48,409 nucleotides of DNA. Origin: Faucicola sp937889485 (lineage in GTDB: Bacteria > Pseudomonadota > Gammaproteobacteria > Pseudomonadales > Moraxellaceae). The translations under genes and the position numbers were made by a program. Below, one piece after another: positions 1 through 9,482 of this stretch. The stretch is taken from NCBI GenBank assembly GCA_051653685.1, contig JBOFWQ010000010.1:1-48409 (forward strand), read 5' to 3'. Position 1 is the stretch's first letter. The number at the start of each line of letters is the position of its first letter. The notes beneath the pieces were generated by a model, which worked only from the letters and a program-made list of their open reading frames with translations, searched no databases and was not told the DNA's origin.

Positions 1-1905
1 AGTCATCCCGACAACTTTTCCATCTAGTCCCACAAATTTATACCAATAATCCACATGGCTTGCCTCAACTGCCACACGCGCACGTACTTGTGGTGGCAAC
101 ACGCCATCGCGGTAGTTGATGTCTTGCTGCATAAACACCTCGGCACATGGCATTGACACCACGCGTACGCCCAGCCCTTGCGCTGTCAAGTCATGATAAG
201 CCGCCATCGCAAGCTCAACTTCTGAGCCTGTGGCAATAATCATGGCGCGTAGCTCACCTTGCTCCCGTGCTAGCACATAGCCACCTTTGGAGATATTAGC
301 AACCTGCTCAATATCGCGGGCTTGATGCGGTAGATTTTGGCGGCTAAAAATCAAGGCAGATGGCGTTGACTGGGCTTTGATTGCTTCAACCCAAGCCACC
401 GCTGATTCAACGGTATCACAAGGACGCCATGTATGCAGGTTTGGGGTGGCGCGCAAACTGGCAAGCTGCTCGACAGGCTGATGGGTAGGACCGTCTTCAC
501 CCAGACCAATTGAGTCATGGGTATAGACATGAATCACGCGCTGTTTCATCAGTGCTGACATACGCACCGCATTGCGCGCGTATTCCATAAACATAAGGAA
601 CGTCGCAACATACGGAATAAAGCCTCCATACAGCGCGATACCATTGGCAATGGCAGTCATGCCAAACTCACGCACGCCGTAGTGGATATAATTGCCAGCC
701 GCGTCATCTTCTAGGGCACGGGCGTTTTTAAACCATGTCAAATTTGACCCTGCCAAGTCCGCTGAACCGCCCAATAATTCTGGTAGCACAGGCTGTAAGG
801 CATTGATGGTGTTTTGGCTGGCTTTACGGGTGGCAATGTTTTCTGGATTGGCTTGGCACGCTTGGATATAATCTTGCGCCACTTGCGCAAAATTGAGCGG
901 CAAATCACCATTGACGCGGCGCAATAATTCACTGGCAAGCTCTGGGTAAGCGTTTTTGTAGCTGTCAAACTCACTTTCCCACGACTGCTGCAAGGCTTGA
1001 CCTTTGACTTTGCAGTCCCAACCTTCATAGATATCGTCAGGCAGTTCAAAGGCTTCATGCTCCCATAATAATGCTTGACGGGTCAGCAAAATTTCATCAG
1101 CACCAAGGGGTGCGCCGTGTGAGTCTTCTTTGCCTTGCTTGTTGGGTGAGCCTGCACCAATGATGGTTTTACAGATAATGAGTGACGGTTTGGTGTTCTC
1201 GCTAATCGCACGTTGGGTGGCTTGGCTGATTGCTTCGGCATCATGACCATCCACTTTTTGTACTTGCCAGCCATAGGCTTCAAAGCGCTGCTGAGTATCA
1301 TCACTAAACCAGCCTTCTACCTCGCCATCAATTGAGATGCCGTTGTCATCATAATACACAATCAATTTGCCCAGCTGCAGCGTACCTGCCAAGGAACACA
1401 CTTCATGGCTGATGCCTTCCATCAAACAGCCATCGCCCAAAAAGCAGTAAGTTTGGTGGTCAATGATGGTGTGACCTTCACGGTTGAACTGCGCTGCCAA
1501 GGTTTTTTCTGCAATGGCAAACCCTACCGCATTGGCAATGCCCTGCCCCAAGGGACCTGTGGTGGTTTCCACCCCTGCGGTATAGCCATATTCAGGATGT
1601 CCTGGGGTTTTTGAATGTAGCTGGCGAAAGTTCTTTAGGTCTTCAATGCTCACATCATAGCCTGTTAGGTGTAACAGCGCATATTGCAGCATTGAGCCAT
1701 GCCCATTGGACAAGACAAAACGGTCACGATTGAGCCAGTTGGGGTCGGTTGGGTTGTGTTTTAAAAACTTGCGCCACAACACTTCGGCAATATCTGCCAT
1801 GCCCATTGGTGCACCAGGATGTCCTGAGTTGGCTTTTTGTACGGCTTCAAAAGCCAGCGTGCGAATGGCGTTGGCAAGACGACGTTCAGAAATTGGGGTA
1901 GTCAT
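1..1905 (-). CDS. tkt: Transketolase, C-terminus cut by window edge
   Basis: Thiamine-diphosphate enzyme of the non-oxidative pentose phosphate pathway and of pentose assimilation, cytosolic. Reading from the ATG at 1905 gives 635 open codons to the window edge; the family is about 660 residues, so roughly 30 C-terminal residues lie outside. Seen motifs: GHPGAPMG near the N-terminus, GDGCLMEG (ThDP/metal site) around residue 155, and GEDGPTHQPVEQ in the pyrimidine domain. The start is preceded by AGGAA about 6 bases upstream. The gene is alone in its direction, with 194 bases separating it from murU. Identification is firm; the tktA/tktB distinction cannot be made. Confidence 0.96.
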   Translation of the reverse strand, partial: MTTPISERRLANAIRTLAFEAVQKANSGHPGAPMGMADIAEVLWRKFLKHNPTDPNWLNRDRFVLSNGHGSMLQYALLHLTGYDVSIEDLKNFRQLHSKTPGHPEYGYTAGVETTTGPLGQGIANAVGFAIAEKTLAAQFNREGHTIIDHQTYCFLGDGCLMEGISHEVCSLAGTLQLGKLIVYYDDNGISIDGEVEGWFSDDTQQRFEAYGWQVQKVDGHDAEAISQATQRAISENTKPSLIICKTIIGAGSPNKQGKEDSHGAPLGADEILLTRQALLWEHEAFELPDDIYEGWDCKVKGQALQQSWESEFDSYKNAYPELASELLRRVNGDLPLNFAQVAQDYIQACQANPENIATRKASQNTINALQPVLPELLGGSADLAGSNLTWFKNARALEDDAAGNYIHYGVREFGMTAIANGIALYGGFIPYVATFLMFMEYARNAVRMSALMKQRVIHVYTHDSIGLGEDGPTHQPVEQLASLRATPNLHTWRPCDTVESAVAWVEAIKAQSTPSALIFSRQNLPHQARDIEQVANISKGGYVLAREQGELRAMIIATGSEVELAMAAYHDLTAQGLGVRVVSMPCAEVFMQQDINYRDGVLPPQVRARVAVEASHVDYWYKFVGLDGKVVGMT

Positions 1906-2099
1906 TGGCGTTCCTATTTTGCAAGAGTAATATAACGGCGAAAATCTCATGATTAAACGGTGATAAATTTTATCACAGTTTGATGGCAGTTTTTTGGCTT
2001 TAACCAGTTAGATGGTTGATAAGCTGTATTCACAACAAGTGCGTATCATAACCAAGCGCGATTAGTAAAATTTAGTTTAAAATTTTACCTAAAAAATGG

Positions 2100-2840
2100 C
2101 TAACCTTGGTTTTTTTGGGTTAAAAACGGCGCTGAGTTGGGCAATGCACTCAACGCTAATGTTTGGTTTAGCTTGTCTAGTCGCTCAAGCGTGCCCACAT
2201 CCACCCAATCATCGGCTAACAAAGCCCCTGTGACTTGTTGCTGGCGCATTGCCGTCTTTAGCAGCGGTGCTAACGGGGCGGTGTCGCCTGTGTTGATGGC
2301 GTCTAGTAGCGCAGGCGCTATTACGCTAATCCCTGCAAACGTGTATTTTGGCGCGCCGTCTAGGCTTACAAGCTCACCTTGTAGCGCAAAATCACCGCTT
2401 GGATTGTGGGTAGCTTGGTCAGTCAATAGCAAGTGGGCAAGCTTGTCTTGTAGGGTTAGGTTGACCAGTTTGGTAAAGTCAAACGGTGTCCACACATCGC
2501 CATTTACCAAGATAAATGGCTCAGCTTTTAGTAGATTGTCGCTCAAGGCTTTTTTGATGCCGCCTGCGGTTTCTAGCGGCTCGCCTGCTTCTAGCGACCA
2601 GTGAATAGTCACTCCATACTGGCGACCGTCACCGATGGCATCGATTAATTTATCGGCAAGCCAAGACACGTTGACCACGATGTCTTGAATGCCTGCTTGC
2701 TTAAGGGCTTTGATATGCCACACAATCAGCGGCTGACCGCCCACTTCCACCAATGGTTTTGGTGTGGTTAGGGTTAAAGGGCGCAGTCGTGTGCCTTTGC
2801 CTGCGGACAAAATCATGGCTTGGCGGATGGGTTGGTTCAT
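2100..2840 (-). CDS. murU: N-acetylmuramate-1-phosphate uridylyltransferase
   Basis: Cytosolic nucleotidyltransferase that converts MurNAc-1-P plus UTP to UDP-MurNAc in peptidoglycan recycling. The 246-residue protein opens with AMILSAGKGTRLRPLT, the glycine-rich NTP-binding signature, followed by TPKPLVEVGGQPLI. NGDVWTPFDF near residue 110 carries the metal-binding Asp. I chose the ATG at 2840, 4 bases after the amgK stop, because AAGGG lies just upstream inside the amgK stop region. A longer form from 2867 would overlap amgK by 23 bases. The tight pairing with amgK and the lptD-surA neighbourhood match the Pseudomonas locus, so the specific call rests on both motif and context. Confidence 0.9.
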   Translation of the reverse strand: MNQPIRQAMILSAGKGTRLRPLTLTTPKPLVEVGGQPLIVWHIKALKQAGIQDIVVNVSWLADKLIDAIGDGRQYGVTIHWSLEAGEPLETAGGIKKALSDNLLKAEPFILVNGDVWTPFDFTKLVNLTLQDKLAHLLLTDQATHNPSGDFALQGELVSLDGAPKYTFAGISVIAPALLDAINTGDTAPLAPLLKTAMRQQQVTGALLADDWVDVGTLERLDKLNQTLALSALPNSAPFLTQKNQG

Positions 2841-2844
2841 GGCG

Positions 2845-3924
2845 TTACCCTTGAATTTTTTGGTCAAAGGCTGGCTTGACTACCGTGGTTAGCCACTGCG
2901 TAAATGCCGCAACATTATCAGACTCACCCTTGGCATTAACGGCAGCTAGCGCGTGCAACAAATCATTAAACACTTTGGGTAAATTGGCAAGATAGCGGTC
3001 TTTGCCATCACGCTCAAACAGACGCACAAAAATCCCTAGCACCTTGAGATGCCGCTGTAGGCTCATGACATTAAAGTCCAACGTAAAGTCTGCTAAGTTT
3101 TTGTCAATCTGTGCCAGCTGATGGTAGCACGCAAGCTGCTCAGTTACCCAATTTTCATCAAAATTGATATAAGCGTCTCGCAATAAGGACGCCAAATCAT
3201 AAGTATAAGCACCAATCACCGCATCTTGAAAATCAATCACCCCCAACCGATTACTGTCTGCCAGTACCATCAAATTGCGGCTATGAAAATCACGGTGCAC
3301 AACAACTTGGGGCTGCGCCGTGACTTGCTTGACGATGTCCGTTTGCAGTGCTTGCCACAGTGCTTGGGTGTCTGTGGTCATGCTGACACCTATGTAAGGC
3401 AAAAACCACTCGCTAAATAACGCCATCTCGTTGCCAAGCAGCGTCTCATCATATTGTGGGATGACTGCTTGTGCTTGATTGATATCAATGTGCTGAATAG
3501 CCAAAATCTCTTGCATGGCTTGTTGATAAAGATGGGCGGTTGTGGGTAGGTTTTTTATATCGTTCACATCTTTGGCAATGACATCGGCAAAATCGGTGTT
3601 ACCCAAATCCTCTAGCACAATAAACCCTTGCGCCTCGTTGGTGGCAATCAGCTTGGGCACATGCACATGTTCTGCCATCAATTGATCCACCACGATAAAT
3701 GCTTTGACCGACTCTTTTTCAGGGGGCGCATCCATCACTATATAGCGCGCATCACCCACTGTGAGCCGATGATAGCCACGAAAACTGGCATCACCTGGCA
3801 GTCGTTGGTGCGTAAAGGGCTGCGCTTGAAACACTTGTGATAACCATGTGTGCAGTTGGTTATCACGCTGATTGACCGTGGTATTTTGTTGGGAAGTGAC
3901 AGGCGGTTTGGGAGGCTGATTCAT
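2845..3924 (-). CDS. amgK: N-acetylmuramate/GlcNAc anomeric kinase
   Basis: Aminoglycoside-phosphotransferase-fold sugar kinase that makes MurNAc-1-P from recycled MurNAc. It works with MurU to bypass de novo UDP-MurNAc synthesis. The 359 residues contain VVHRDFHSRNLMVL (HxDxxxxN catalytic loop) and GVIDFQDAVIGAYTYDLASLL (metal-binding IDFxD). There is no signal peptide, so it is cytosolic. The gene is first of a two-gene unit, with murU starting 4 bases after its stop, and is divergent from lptD. The start at 3924 has only a weak ribosome site, so the N-terminus is less certain than the identity. Confidence 0.9.
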   Translation of the reverse strand: MNQPPKPPVTSQQNTTVNQRDNQLHTWLSQVFQAQPFTHQRLPGDASFRGYHRLTVGDARYIVMDAPPEKESVKAFIVVDQLMAEHVHVPKLIATNEAQGFIVLEDLGNTDFADVIAKDVNDIKNLPTTAHLYQQAMQEILAIQHIDINQAQAVIPQYDETLLGNEMALFSEWFLPYIGVSMTTDTQALWQALQTDIVKQVTAQPQVVVHRDFHSRNLMVLADSNRLGVIDFQDAVIGAYTYDLASLLRDAYINFDENWVTEQLACYHQLAQIDKNLADFTLDFNVMSLQRHLKVLGIFVRLFERDGKDRYLANLPKVFNDLLHALAAVNAKGESDNVAAFTQWLTTVVKPAFDQKIQG

Positions 3925-4044
3925 AAGGATTGGCTGTTATGGCTAAAAATGTTCTATGCTACCGAAAATCTGCCAATCTCTCAAGAGGAACGTGGCAAGT
4001 TTGCAATTTTATCCCTGCGAAAAGATAGTATATTGACCGCGCTA

Positions 4045-4053
4045 GTGATATGA
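4045..4053 (+). promoter_or_regulatory. Extended -10 (TGATATGAT) for lptD
   Basis: TGATATGAT fits an extended -10 element. Transcription would start near 4060, which argues for the lptD ATG at 4092 rather than 4050. The TTGACC at 4033 is too close to serve as its -35. Confidence 0.4.
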
Positions 4054-4091
4054 TGTTTGGGTTTTTATTTTGCGTCTTTGGTATCTGTCTA

Positions 4092-6902
4092 ATGAAAAAA
4101 CTTGTGAATTTTTCGCCTCGCTCATCTTCTTGTCATTCACTTGCTTTAATCCAGCCATCCGCCCCACGCTTAAGCCCTTTGACGCTTTCATTGCAGCACA
4201 TTCATGGTCACCGCCGTATGTTGGCAATGCTGCTTGGCAGTGTGCTTGTTCCCATCTTTTCTCAAAATGTACTTGCTTTTGAGCCAACTCTCCCTAATCA
4301 AGCAGCTGCTAAACAATCCGTAGCACCCGTCACACCAACAGATTTAGTCACTGACCCCGTTATTTCTGAAACCGTCATTTCTGACCCTGTTGATAGTGAA
4401 GCGGGGCTTGATGTAACAACCTATTCGGGCATCACCCCTGTGGCGGCACCATTGCCAGAAAGTGACGCCGCGCGCACGCGCCCCAACTATACGCCAACAC
4501 CAACCCAGCAAGCAAGCTTGGATCGATTAAAGACTTTTTATCAGCCAACAAAACCCGCCGAAGATCAAGGTGCTACAAAACGCCAAAACCCAGCTATGTG
4601 TCATGGTAACTGGGTATATCCCACCTCCACGATTTATCAGCAACAAGCGCTAGAAGCGGCACAGTCTGATTTGCCAAACAGTGCGTTTCCAATTCATGCC
4701 GCCGCAGATTACGGCTACTATGACAATGACAATTACGCTGAACTAGCAGGCAATGTTGAAATTAACCAAGGCCGACAACAAATTTCTGCAGACAAAGTCG
4801 TGGTAGCAGTCAAAGAGGGTATTGCCGCAGCGCAAGGCAATGTTTTGGTGGTCGATGCCGCCCAAAGCCAAGACCTGCAAACGCGCCCAACCAATATTAA
4901 AGACAGCAATAAAGGCGGATTAATTACGGTTGCCAATGAATTTGCCTACCAAACCGATAGCGCCAAGGCCACGGCAAAAGATGTGGCGTTTGCAAGCGTG
5001 CCACTACAAGCTCATGGTTATGCCAAAAAACTCAATAAAATTGACGAAAGCCACGTACAAATTGATGATGTTATGTTTACCACGTGCGCGCCAGACAACC
5101 CCACTTGGCAAATTAACGCCAAAAATATTGACATGGACACCGACACAGGGCGCGGTGAAGCACGCCATGCCACATTAAAAATTAAAAACACCCCTGTGTT
5201 GTATTTGCCCTACTTTAATTTCCCTATTGATGATCGGCGCACCAGTGGCTTTTTATTGCCTAGAGCAGGGTTTAGCTCGGAGGGCAGCTTTACCGTCCAA
5301 TTACCTTACTACTTAAACCTAGCCCCCAATTATGATGCCACACTCACCCCAACAATTTTTACCGACCGTAATCCCATGGCAACAGGGCAATTTCGTTATT
5401 TAACCCACAACTATGGTGAAGGACAACTAACGGGCTCTTATTTACCGCGTGATAAACAATATGAAGATGAGGATCGTAAACGCTTTATCTATAATCATCA
5501 TTGGCAATCTCCCATCCTTTCAAATCTTGCCATAGATGCTCTTTATCAGTATGTATCTGACCCAAGTTTTATCAGTAATTTTGAGACACTTGGGGATGAA
5601 ACCGTACAGCTTAATTTGCCCAGACGTCTACAAGCTAGTTATTATAATGACTATGTCACCGCCCTTGCCAAAGTAGAAAGTTTTCAGACGCTTGATCGCA
5701 ATTTATCCGATGCACAAAAAATTGCTGATAAAGACAAACCCTATGAGCGTTTGCCACAACTCTCACTCAAGTATCGCTTGCCTTGGGTTACAGATTTTGA
5801 CGTCACGGGCATCAGTGATTTTGCTTACTTTAAGCGCCCTATTAATGACGGCTCTGCGCCTGAACAAAGCGGAGGACGTTTTTATAATAAAATAAGCGCT
5901 TCTTATCCTGTCACACGCACGTGGGGCTATGTAACACCTTCTGTCAGTTTGCAGCATCTTTATACCCAATACGACCAACAATCTGCTCTTGCCAACGGCA
6001 AAGACAAAGATAGTAAAAGCCAGTCTATTTTTGTGCCGCAAGTGAGTGTTGATAGTGGACTTAATTTTTTTAAGGCAGGCACACCATTTGGCAAATTTGA
6101 TGAGTCACTAGGCGGTTATCAACTGGTTAGCCCTCGTTTAAAATATGTGTACTCCCCTTACAAAGACCAAAGCGAAGTGCCCAATTTTAACACCCGACTG
6201 GCATCACTCAATTTTCCCCAATTGTATGAAGATTCTTGGTTTTTGGGCTATGACCGACTCCCTGATAACAACCATCTCACCCCGTCACTTAATTACCGCT
6301 ATATTGATCGAAGTGGTTTGACGCGGCTAGATGCCAGTATTGGCAAGCAATTTTATCTGAGTGATATTCGGGTTCACTTAGATAATACCAATGATGGTTT
6401 GAAGCTTGATAATACAGGCACCGTGTTTCAAGTTAGTACCCAGCCGCGTCAAGATTTTTGGCTAGATTTGGACGGTTCGGTGAATGATCACGGCGACCTC
6501 AATTACTTTAATACCCAGCTACGCCACGCCCCAGACACGCGCAGTCTTTACAATTTAGGGTTTGTCAAACGTAATGCCAGTAAATTTGGTCAAAAATCAT
6601 TATCAGCGGTGACAGGGTCCGCCATTTTTCCTATCAGCGACCACTGGCGCTTTTTGGGGGCTGCTCAGTATGATACCCAACAAAACCATTTTAGTGATGT
6701 GTTGGCAGGCTTTACTTATGACAGCTGCTGTTATGGGTTATCAATTTATGGGCGCCGTTATTATGATGAACTTGGCAATAACAACAAAGCCCAACAAGCG
6801 ATTATGGCAGAAATTAGTTTGACAGGGTTATCTAATAAAGGCAGTGGACAACTTGCCAACCTCATTCAAAATCGTGTATTGGGGTATAACCCTAACCACT
6901 AG
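4092..6902 (+). CDS. lptD: LPS-assembly protein LptD
   Basis: Outer membrane beta-barrel that, with LptE, inserts lipopolysaccharide into the outer leaflet. It is 936 residues from this start. A hydrophobic signal segment (MLAMLLGSVLVPIFSQ) ends near NVLA/FEP at about residue 62, giving an unusually long n-region. About 100 Pro/Thr/Ala-rich residues follow before the OstA-like domain (LAGNVEINQGRQQISADKV). The barrel follows and ends near the C-terminus. The four Cys used for the inter-domain disulfides are present: one in MCHGNW (residue 170), one in TTCAPDNP, and the CC pair in DSCCYGLS. The start is uncertain; the ATG at 4050 would fall inside the predicted promoter. SurA, which folds LptD, is encoded next, 203 bases downstream. 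Confidence 0.95.
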   Translation: MKKLVNFSPRSSSCHSLALIQPSAPRLSPLTLSLQHIHGHRRMLAMLLGSVLVPIFSQNVLAFEPTLPNQAAAKQSVAPVTPTDLVTDPVISETVISDPVDSEAGLDVTTYSGITPVAAPLPESDAARTRPNYTPTPTQQASLDRLKTFYQPTKPAEDQGATKRQNPAMCHGNWVYPTSTIYQQQALEAAQSDLPNSAFPIHAAADYGYYDNDNYAELAGNVEINQGRQQISADKVVVAVKEGIAAAQGNVLVVDAAQSQDLQTRPTNIKDSNKGGLITVANEFAYQTDSAKATAKDVAFASVPLQAHGYAKKLNKIDESHVQIDDVMFTTCAPDNPTWQINAKNIDMDTDTGRGEARHATLKIKNTPVLYLPYFNFPIDDRRTSGFLLPRAGFSSEGSFTVQLPYYLNLAPNYDATLTPTIFTDRNPMATGQFRYLTHNYGEGQLTGSYLPRDKQYEDEDRKRFIYNHHWQSPILSNLAIDALYQYVSDPSFISNFETLGDETVQLNLPRRLQASYYNDYVTALAKVESFQTLDRNLSDAQKIADKDKPYERLPQLSLKYRLPWVTDFDVTGISDFAYFKRPINDGSAPEQSGGRFYNKISASYPVTRTWGYVTPSVSLQHLYTQYDQQSALANGKDKDSKSQSIFVPQVSVDSGLNFFKAGTPFGKFDESLGGYQLVSPRLKYVYSPYKDQSEVPNFNTRLASLNFPQLYEDSWFLGYDRLPDNNHLTPSLNYRYIDRSGLTRLDASIGKQFYLSDIRVHLDNTNDGLKLDNTGTVFQVSTQPRQDFWLDLDGSVNDHGDLNYFNTQLRHAPDTRSLYNLGFVKRNASKFGQKSLSAVTGSAIFPISDHWRFLGAAQYDTQQNHFSDVLAGFTYDSCCYGLSIYGRRYYDELGNNNKAQQAIMAEISLTGLSNKGSGQLANLIQNRVLGYNPNH

Positions 6903-7105
6903 TTTGAGCGCGTGGTCGGCACAGTGCGCTACGGGTATGGTTGCTAGATACAAGCGCGCAAAACTTGGCTTTTGTATTTACAGGATGCTAGCAGATTTAT
7001 TCGTGACTTTACTTTAATATACTGCCATTATCACCATTGCCGCTTGGCTAATCAGCCTATTTTTTTGTTTATTTGGCGTTTTTTAATTTTTGAAGGATCA
7101 ATGCA

Positions 7106-8539
7106 ATGAACCTATATTTCATGCATCAACTACCCCCATCTCCCCTAAAAAGACTGGCATCGCGTTCAGCTTTGTTAATGTTGATTACCATGGGCGCGCC
7201 AATAAGCGCTACTTATGCCGCCCAAGTAACAGCCGAGACCAAGGCATCCACTACCCATCCGTCAGCCGCTAGTACTGCACCCCAACTGATTGATGGCGTG
7301 GTTGCAATTGTCAATGATACCGCCATTTTAAATAGCCAACTTGAACGTGCTACCACACAGGCAGCCGCTCAGCTAAAAGCTCAAAACAGACCACTACCCC
7401 CCGCTCAACAGCTATACGCGCTAGCGCTTGACCAATTGATTACCCAACAGATTCAGTTAGATTTGATCAAAAAATACGGCGTTTCACCCGATGAAAACGA
7501 AGTCAATGCGGCATTGGCAAACCTCGCCAAGCAAAACGGAATCAACAACTTAGCCCAATTTCAACAGACACTAGATGGGCAACGAGCAGGTAGTTACCAA
7601 GCGCTTCGCCAAAAAATCATCGAAGATTTGGCAATGCAGACACTGCAACAGCAGCAATTGACACGACGCATCAAAATTAGTGAGCAAGATGTGGATGCCT
7701 TTCTCAAATCCCCTGAAAGCAATGCCTTAGAACAAAGCCAGTACCGCACCCTACATATTCGCGTACCTTTTAACACCCGTGCCACCCTAAGTGATAAATC
7801 CAAAAAATCTGCCCAAACTATTGCCCAAAAAATCGCACAGGCGTTAGCCGTAGAAAACCCCGACATTAATCAAATTATCCGTGATGCCCAAGCGCAATAT
7901 GACAAACAGCTCAAAGATGCAGGGCAAATACAAGGCGGTGATATGGGTTATCATGCCGCAACCGCTTTACCGACAGACATCTCAAAAGCCATTATAGGGC
8001 TCAATGTTGGGCAAGTGAGCGAGGTTATCTTAACCCCTGAAGGTTATAATGTGGTAAAACTTGTTGACAAGCGTGGTGGCAAACAGCATATCATCGACCA
8101 ATGGCACACGCGTCACATTCTAATCAGCCCTTCTGCTGCTTTATCCCCTGAATTAGCCAAACAGCAAATTGACAGTATCTATGAACAGCTGCGTCAAGGC
8201 GCGGACTTTGCCACGTTGGCAAGCACCTATTCTAAAGATCCAGGTAGTGCTAGCCAAGGCGGTGATCTAGGATGGGTCAACGAAGGCGATATGGTGCCTA
8301 GCTTTGAGGCGATGATGAAAAAAACCTCGGTGAATGATTTTTCAGCCCCATTTCAAAGCCAGTTTGGCTGGCATATTTTAAAAGTGGATGAAAAACGTCA
8401 AAAAGATGTGACTGACAACTATCGTCGCAACATGGCGCGCGAGCTGCTTTATCAGCGCCTTGCTCCCCAAGCCATGGAGGATTGGCTACAAGAATTACGT
8501 GCTCAATCTTTTATCCAAATCATGGATAAAACTCAGTAG
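7106..8539 (+). CDS. surA: Periplasmic chaperone/peptidyl-prolyl isomerase SurA
   Basis: Periplasmic chaperone for outer membrane proteins including LptD. It has 477 residues and starts with AAGGA 8 bases upstream. A signal peptide (n-region KRLASR, hydrophobic ALLMLITMGA) ends near ATYA/AQ at about residue 38. The SurA N-terminal domain (DGVVAIVNDTAILNSQLERA) follows, then two parvulin domains. The first centres on GGDMGYHAATALP and the second on RHILIS and GGDLGWVNEGDMVP; the second is the better conserved. The C-terminal helix is short. It forms a conserved block with lptD. Confidence 0.96.
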   Translation: MNLYFMHQLPPSPLKRLASRSALLMLITMGAPISATYAAQVTAETKASTTHPSAASTAPQLIDGVVAIVNDTAILNSQLERATTQAAAQLKAQNRPLPPAQQLYALALDQLITQQIQLDLIKKYGVSPDENEVNAALANLAKQNGINNLAQFQQTLDGQRAGSYQALRQKIIEDLAMQTLQQQQLTRRIKISEQDVDAFLKSPESNALEQSQYRTLHIRVPFNTRATLSDKSKKSAQTIAQKIAQALAVENPDINQIIRDAQAQYDKQLKDAGQIQGGDMGYHAATALPTDISKAIIGLNVGQVSEVILTPEGYNVVKLVDKRGGKQHIIDQWHTRHILISPSAALSPELAKQQIDSIYEQLRQGADFATLASTYSKDPGSASQGGDLGWVNEGDMVPSFEAMMKKTSVNDFSAPFQSQFGWHILKVDEKRQKDVTDNYRRNMARELLYQRLAPQAMEDWLQELRAQSFIQIMDKTQ

Positions 8540-8553
8540 TGTTTTTGAGTGGT

Positions 8554-8594
8554 AAAAAAATGGGTGATAGCATATCGCTATCACCCATTTTTTA
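8554..8594. terminator. Bidirectional terminator between surA and pgeF
   Basis: An 11-bp perfect stem TGGGTGATAGC/GCTATCACCCA with a 5-base loop is flanked by seven A and six T. It can stop both converging transcripts. The pgeF stop codon lies in its T-run. Confidence 0.93.
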
Positions 8595-9470
8595 TAGTGG
8601 TTTGCTCTCTGCCATAAAAATCAATGTTGCCATACGCCCTGTAGCAGGTAATTGCTGCTGGGTCTGTGAACGATAAGAGTAGAACCTAGGATCACCATAA
8701 CTGTCTAATTGGCTTTGAAAAACTTGATGTATACCACACGCATTAAGCTGTAATTCTGCTACCGCTGCAAGATTGGCAAAATAGTGTCCCTCACGCTCAG
8801 AATTTTTAAACAGTCGCTCTGCGGTATCGGTTGCTTCATCCACGGCAAGCGCTTCAAGCACCTGTGCGCGTACTCGGCTATCCACCTCATAATTACACTG
8901 GGCAATGCTAGCACCTACCCACGCCTGCCAGCCTTGTGTTAGCGTTTTTATGTCTTCTAAATCGGTGTTGCCCTCTAGCAAATCAGACTGATGTACCATT
9001 TTTTGTACCGTCTGGTAAATGACATTTTTTGCTAGACCTTGCCAACCTGCATGTACGGCTGCAATTACGTTATTGGCACCACACGCGATGTCACTGGTTA
9101 TCATTACTGGCACACAATCCGCGGTCATAATTGCCAAGGCAACATTAGGTAGCGTGGTGATGTGAGCATCTGCCGCAACGGTATGCGCCAAAAGTTGGTC
9201 AGTCACATGATGAACATGGTTGCCATGCACTTGGTTTAACCAATGGATGCTTGCCAATGTTGGGTGTTCTTGCTGCAACTGCGCCAACAACGTGGCACGA
9301 TTTTGATGCACCGTTTGGTCAATATCGCCCACGTGCAAACCAAGATTAAAGCCACCATACAGCGAGTCTGTATAATCGCCACGGGTAGTTTGTACCACGG
9401 TTACGGGTTGGGCGGTGGTGGGCGTGCTGAGGTTAATATAAATCGAGTTATGTTTTTGCATTGTTTGCAT
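8592..9470 (-). CDS. pgeF: Peptidoglycan editing factor PgeF (YfiH/DUF152 family)
   Basis: Zinc-dependent cytosolic enzyme of the former polyphenol oxidase/laccase-like family. In E. coli it hydrolyses wrongly incorporated L-Ser from UDP-MurNAc-L-Ser; purine nucleoside activities are reported for relatives. The 292 residues carry the expected ligand set: His in NQVHGNHV, Cys in MTADCVPVM, His in AAVHAGWQG. The N-terminal YGGFNLGLHVGD is typical. The start at 9470 lacks a clear ribosome site, and a Met three codons on is an alternative. prpF ends 12 bases upstream, so the two are probably co-transcribed. Confidence 0.92.
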   Translation of the reverse strand: MQTMQKHNSIYINLSTPTTAQPVTVVQTTRGDYTDSLYGGFNLGLHVGDIDQTVHQNRATLLAQLQQEHPTLASIHWLNQVHGNHVHHVTDQLLAHTVAADAHITTLPNVALAIMTADCVPVMITSDIACGANNVIAAVHAGWQGLAKNVIYQTVQKMVHQSDLLEGNTDLEDIKTLTQGWQAWVGASIAQCNYEVDSRVRAQVLEALAVDEATDTAERLFKNSEREGHYFANLAAVAELQLNACGIHQVFQSQLDSYGDPRFYSYRSQTQQQLPATGRMATLIFMAESKPL

Positions 9471-9482
9471 CGTGTTTCACAG

